DNA from: Actinomycetota bacterium
GTDB taxonomy: Bacteria; Actinomycetota; Thermoleophilia; Gaiellales; Gaiellaceae
Length of the DNA stretch: 8,473 bases
Assembly: GCA_019236545.1 (NCBI GenBank)
Contig: JAFAIV010000278.1
Coordinates: 1-8,473, forward strand
Direction: 5' to 3'
Program-made: the position numbers and the translations under genes
Notes under the pieces: generated by a model
What the model was told of the DNA's origin: nothing
Seen by the model: the letters and a program-made list of their open reading frames with translations, nothing else
Database searches by the model: none
Shown here: positions 5,971 to 8,473 of the stretch, one piece after another
Numbering within the stretch: the first letter of the stretch is position 1
Layout: each line of letters starts with the position of its first letter

Positions 5971-6774
5971 GTGAAGCGTCTTCTCCCCGCGTTGGCGGTC
6001 GCCGCGCTCGTGGCGGTCCCGGCGGCGGGCGCCCAGCGGCAGGCGCCGCCGACCATGCACCCCGGCGCGCTGACGATCGCGCTGAACCCGCCGGCGGTCG
6101 GCTTCCAGGTCGGCACCCTGCGCGGCAACGACGTCACCAACCCGTCCGGCTTCGAGGTCGACCTCGGCAAGGACATCGCCGCGAAGCTCGGCATCCCGGC
6201 GGCCAAGATCTCCTGGATCAACGTCCCGTTCGAGACGCTGTTCCGGCCGGGCGCGAAGCCGTTCGACTTCGCCTTCGAGGAGGCCACGATCACGGCCGCC
6301 CGCCAGAAGGTCGTCGACTTCTCGACCTCGTACTTCGACGCGAACCAGGGCGTCCTGCTCTCCAAGAGCGCGACGGCGCCGCACAGCCTCGCCGACCTCG
6401 CGAAGATGTCCCTCTGCGCACAGTCGGCGACGACCGGCCTCGACTACGTGCAGCACAAGCTGCACGCGAAGCAGGTGCACATCTACACGACGACCGCCGC
6501 GGCCTTCTCGGCGCTGCAGGTCGGCCGCTGCGACGCGTTCGTCATGGATGTGCCGATCGTCGCCTCGCAGAAGAACACGAAGCCGTCCGCCTACGGCGCG
6601 GTCGCCGGGCAGATCGTCACGAACGAGCAGTACGGCGCGGTGCTCTCCAAGGGCTCCAAGCTGACGCCGCTCGTGAACCAGGCGATCCAGGCCCTGACGA
6701 AGGACGGGACGATCGCGAAGCTGCAGCAGAAGTGGTTCCACATCGACGTGAAGGCCATCCCCGTCCTGAAGTAG
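5971..6774 (+). CDS. ABC importer substrate-binding protein, polar amino acid type (SBP_bac_3)
   Basis: A 267-residue exported binding protein that would deliver a small amino-acid-like solute to the permease encoded next. It has a Sec signal peptide (MKRLLPALAV..., hydrophobic to about 17) with a likely signal peptidase I site after AAGA21. No lipobox Cys is present, although many monoderm binding proteins are lipoproteins. Family features: SGFEVDLGKDIAAKLG (59-74), PFETLFRPGAKPFDFAF (86-102), ATITAARQKVVDFSTSYF (105-122; Arg111 is the usual carboxylate ligand), and VMDVPIV with Asp193, the usual ammonium ligand. Cys149 (SLCAQSATTG) and Cys187 (GRCDAF) sit where actinobacterial relatives often have a Cys pair, so a disulfide is likely. 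FEEATIT replaces the more usual sgmTIT, so ligand contacts may differ. Retained Arg/Asp contacts argue for an alpha-amino-acid-like ligand; which one is unknown. Confidence 0.92.
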   Translation: MKRLLPALAVAALVAVPAAGAQRQAPPTMHPGALTIALNPPAVGFQVGTLRGNDVTNPSGFEVDLGKDIAAKLGIPAAKISWINVPFETLFRPGAKPFDFAFEEATITAARQKVVDFSTSYFDANQGVLLSKSATAPHSLADLAKMSLCAQSATTGLDYVQHKLHAKQVHIYTTTAAAFSALQVGRCDAFVMDVPIVASQKNTKPSAYGAVAGQIVTNEQYGAVLSKGSKLTPLVNQAIQALTKDGTIAKLQQKWFHIDVKAIPVLK

Positions 6775-6775
6775 C

Positions 6776-6780
6776 GGGAG
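6776..6780 (+). promoter_or_regulatory. Shine-Dalgarno for the permease
   Basis: GGGAG, 4 bases before GTG 6785, in the 10-base gap after the binding-protein stop. It supports GTG 6785 as the start over later in-frame starts. Confidence 0.55.
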
Positions 6781-6784
6781 CGCC

Positions 6785-7492
6785 GTGCACCGAGTCCTCC
6801 ACGCGTTCGTCGACCCGTTCTACTTCCGGCAGTCGCTGCCGGACATCTGGAGCGGGTTCGTCCTGAACGTCCACATGATGGTGATCGCGGAGGCGCTGGT
6901 GCTCGTGCTCGCGCTGCTGATCGCGGTGGTGAGGGGGTTGCCGGGCCGCGGGGCGAGACCGCTCCGCGGCCTGGCGATCGTCTACACGGACTTCTTCCGC
7001 GGGACGCCGCTGACGATCGTCGCGTTCGTCTGCATCCTCGGCCTACCCGGCACCGGGATCGGCTTCCTCAAGAACGTCTCCAGCACCGCGCTCGGGATCG
7101 TCGCGCTCACGATCGTCTACACGGCGTACGTCACGGAGGTCTACCGCGCCGGGATCGAGTCGGTGCACGGCAGCCAGCGGATGGCCGCGCGCTCCCTGGG
7201 CCTCAGCTACGGCCAGGCGCTCCGCTACGTCGTCCTGCCGCAGGCGATCCGGCGCGTGATCCCGCCGCTGCTCAACGACTTCATCGGCCTGCAGAAGGAC
7301 ACGGCGATCATCGGCGCGATCGGCGTCACCGAGGCCGCGGCGCAGGGGACGAACTTCGCCAACGACTACTTCAACTACACCGGCTACTTCGTCGCGGCCG
7401 TGTTCTTCGTCTACCTGACGATCCCGCTCGCGCGCTTCACCGACCACATCATCCGCCAGCGCGAGCTGCGCGAGCGCGCCGCCGGCACATGA
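6785..7492 (+). CDS. ABC importer permease, polar amino acid type (HisM/GlnP-like)
   Basis: A 235-residue inner-membrane subunit with about five membrane segments, roughly 24-49, 64-88, 100-118, 172-188 and 198-218. The motif FRGTPLTIVAFV (71-82) is typical of the His/Glu/Gln permease family. The cytoplasmic EAA-type loop that docks on the ATPase is seen from ESVHGSQRMAARSLGLSYG (125-143) to LPQAIRRVIPPLLNDFI (151-167). There is only one permease gene in the visible operon, so the transporter would be a permease homodimer unless the next gene or another locus supplies a partner. The start is GTG with a GGGAG site. The TGA stop overlaps the ATPase start in ATGA, implying translational coupling. 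Confidence 0.93.
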   Translation: MHRVLHAFVDPFYFRQSLPDIWSGFVLNVHMMVIAEALVLVLALLIAVVRGLPGRGARPLRGLAIVYTDFFRGTPLTIVAFVCILGLPGTGIGFLKNVSSTALGIVALTIVYTAYVTEVYRAGIESVHGSQRMAARSLGLSYGQALRYVVLPQAIRRVIPPLLNDFIGLQKDTAIIGAIGVTEAAAQGTNFANDYFNYTGYFVAAVFFVYLTIPLARFTDHIIRQRELRERAAGT

Positions 7493-8253
7493 GCTCGAAC
7501 GGGAACGGCAGGTTCGTCGCCGTCGAGCGGGTCACGAAGCGCTTCGGCGAGCTCGAGGTGTTGCGCGAGGTGACGCTCGAAGTGCCGGAGCACGACGTCG
7601 TCTGCCTGATCGGCGCGTCCGGCTCCGGGAAGTCGACGCTCCTGCGCTGCCTCAACCTCCTCGAGCAGGTCGAAGAAGGCGACATCGTCATCGACGGACA
7701 GCCGGTCACGAACGGAAAGGTCGACGTCAACGCGCTGCGGAAGAAGATCGGAATCGTCTTCCAGGCCTACAACCTCTTCCCGCACATGACGGTGCTGCAG
7801 AACGTGACGCTCGCCCCACGCAAGGCACGGGGAGCGTCGCGCGACGAGGCCGAGGAGCGGGCGCGGACGCTCCTGCGACGCATCGGCCTCGAAGACAAGG
7901 CGGACGAGTACCCCGACAAGCTCTCCGGCGGCCAGCAGCAGCGTGTCGCCATCGTGCGCGCGCTCGCGATGGAGCCGAAGCTCATGCTCCTCGACGAGAT
8001 CACGAGCGCGCTCGATCCGCAGCTCGTGTCGGAGGTGCTCAATCTCGTCCGCGAGCTCGCCGAGAGCGGGATGACGATGATCCTCGCGACGCACGAGATG
8101 GGATTTGCCCGCGAAGTGGCCGACAAGGTCTGCTTCCTCGACGCAGGCGCGATTCTCGAAGAGGGGGATCCGGCGGAGATCTTCACCGCGCCGAAGGAGC
8201 CACGGACCCGTGAGTTCCTCGCCCGCGTGCTCGAGTCGGGACGGGCCGCATGA
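7489..8253 (+). CDS. ABC importer ATPase, polar amino acid type (GlnQ/HisP-like)
   Basis: A 254-residue cytoplasmic ATPase that would power the importer. All functional motifs are present: Walker A GASGSGKST (42-50), Q-loop Gln92 in VFQAYNLFPHMTV, signature LSGGQQQRV (145-153), Walker B LMLLDE (165-170) with catalytic Glu170, D-loop SALD (173-176) and switch His202 in ATHEMGFAREVADKV. The FQ-YNLFPHMTVLQN and EGDPAEIF segments are typical of the polar amino acid subfamily. The residue after the Walker B Glu is Ile (DEITSALD) instead of the usual Pro (DEPTSALD). There is no C-terminal regulatory domain. The start overlaps the permease stop (ATGA) and the stop overlaps the next start (ATGA). No Shine-Dalgarno is seen, so translation probably depends on coupling. 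Confidence 0.95.
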   Translation: MSSNGNGRFVAVERVTKRFGELEVLREVTLEVPEHDVVCLIGASGSGKSTLLRCLNLLEQVEEGDIVIDGQPVTNGKVDVNALRKKIGIVFQAYNLFPHMTVLQNVTLAPRKARGASRDEAEERARTLLRRIGLEDKADEYPDKLSGGQQQRVAIVRALAMEPKLMLLDEITSALDPQLVSEVLNLVRELAESGMTMILATHEMGFAREVADKVCFLDAGAILEEGDPAEIFTAPKEPRTREFLARVLESGRAA

Positions 8254-8473
8254 GCCGTTTCTTGTGGACGGATCAGGGTCGTGCGCCGCTCGCGATCGCG
8301 GCTTTCCTCGCGATCCCGCTCTTCTTCTGCTCGCTCATGGCTTCGTCCCTCGCGCTCGACAAGCCGCACGTCATCGCGTGGCACGGCTGCAAGAGCGGCA
8401 CCTGCCGCGTCTGGCTGCCGGCGACGACCGCGAACGTCGCCCTCGTTTGGCTGTGGGCGTGCGTCCCGCCGCT
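8250..8473 (+). CDS. Unrecognised membrane protein, N-terminal part (runs off right edge)
   Basis: An open frame of 74 codons begins at ATG 8250, which overlaps the ATPase stop in ATGA, and is still open at the window end. Codon use keeps the high G/C third positions of its neighbours, which supports a real gene. I do not recognise it. Visible: a short charged N-terminus (MSRFLWTDQGR), a hydrophobic segment at about 13-36, a loop with Cys47 and Cys52 (HGCKSGTC), and a second hydrophobic stretch starting near 59. This suggests a polytopic membrane protein whose first loop could carry a disulfide or metal site. The position at the end of an importer operon suggests linked expression, not a proven role in transport. 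It does not resemble the importer permease, though the visible part is too short to exclude a remote transporter. Confidence 0.65.
   Translation, partial: MSRFLWTDQGRAPLAIAAFLAIPLFFCSLMASSLALDKPHVIAWHGCKSGTCRVWLPATTANVALVWLWACVPP

Noticed and set aside
4749..6365. Long minus-strand frame of about 540 codons opposite the oxygenase and binding-protein genes
   Set aside because: It crosses the intergenic promoter region and two well-supported genes, and its product is Val/Glu/Arg-rich without motifs; a shadow frame.
1..8473. CRISPR arrays, tRNA or rRNA genes, transposases, phage or toxin-antitoxin genes
   Set aside because: No direct repeats with regular spacing, no structural RNA patterns and no such proteins were recognised on either strand; nearly all bases are accounted for by metabolic and transport genes.

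Overview
The window is GC-rich (about 70% by eye) and densely coded, with strong G/C third positions, GTG starts and TAnnnT-like -10 hexamers placed just upstream of start codons. This fits a high-GC actinobacterium. The mix of genes and the style of leaderless starts would suit the Thermoleophilia (Gaiellales/Solirubrobacterales), but that placement is inference from style, not from a marker gene. No tRNA, rRNA, CRISPR, insertion sequence or phage gene is visible, and no non-coding gap exceeds about 65 bases.

Left part (1-2727): the C-terminal half of a glycerol kinase (glpK) enters from the left edge. It meets head-on a minus-strand pair: an atypical zinc-dependent alcohol dehydrogenase and, 15 bases after it, a UPF0104/LPG-synthase-TM-type membrane protein. 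The kinase and the membrane protein share a CTAG at their stop codons.

Middle (2728-5906): a divergent 31-base gap separates the dehydrogenase from a 708-residue MMPL/RND-type membrane transporter on the plus strand. The 3' end of the transporter gene overlaps by 23 bases the start of a single-component-type Rieske non-heme iron oxygenase. Its mononuclear-iron segment (E-C-Y-H...H) carries Glu where classical ring-hydroxylating dioxygenases carry Asp, as in carnitine monooxygenase CntA.

Right part (5907-8473): after a 64-base gap holding a candidate promoter, a small hairpin and a near-perfect Shine-Dalgarno, there is a compact importer operon. It comprises a polar-amino-acid-type substrate-binding protein, one permease, one ATPase and the start of an unrecognised membrane protein, with 10-base, 4-base and 4-base junctions.

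The most interesting signals are: (1) four starts without a Shine-Dalgarno that each have a TA[CG][CG]CT-like hexamer 6-7 bases upstream, suggesting leaderless transcripts, including two such boxes back to back in the divergent gap; (2) the oxygenase next to the amino-acid-type importer, which suggests, without proving, uptake and oxidative N-demethylation of a methylated amino-acid-like compound; (3) a dehydrogenase with one structural-zinc Cys replaced by Asp; and (4) an unknown cysteine-containing membrane protein coupled to the ABC genes. I see no clearly new defence or mobile system here.
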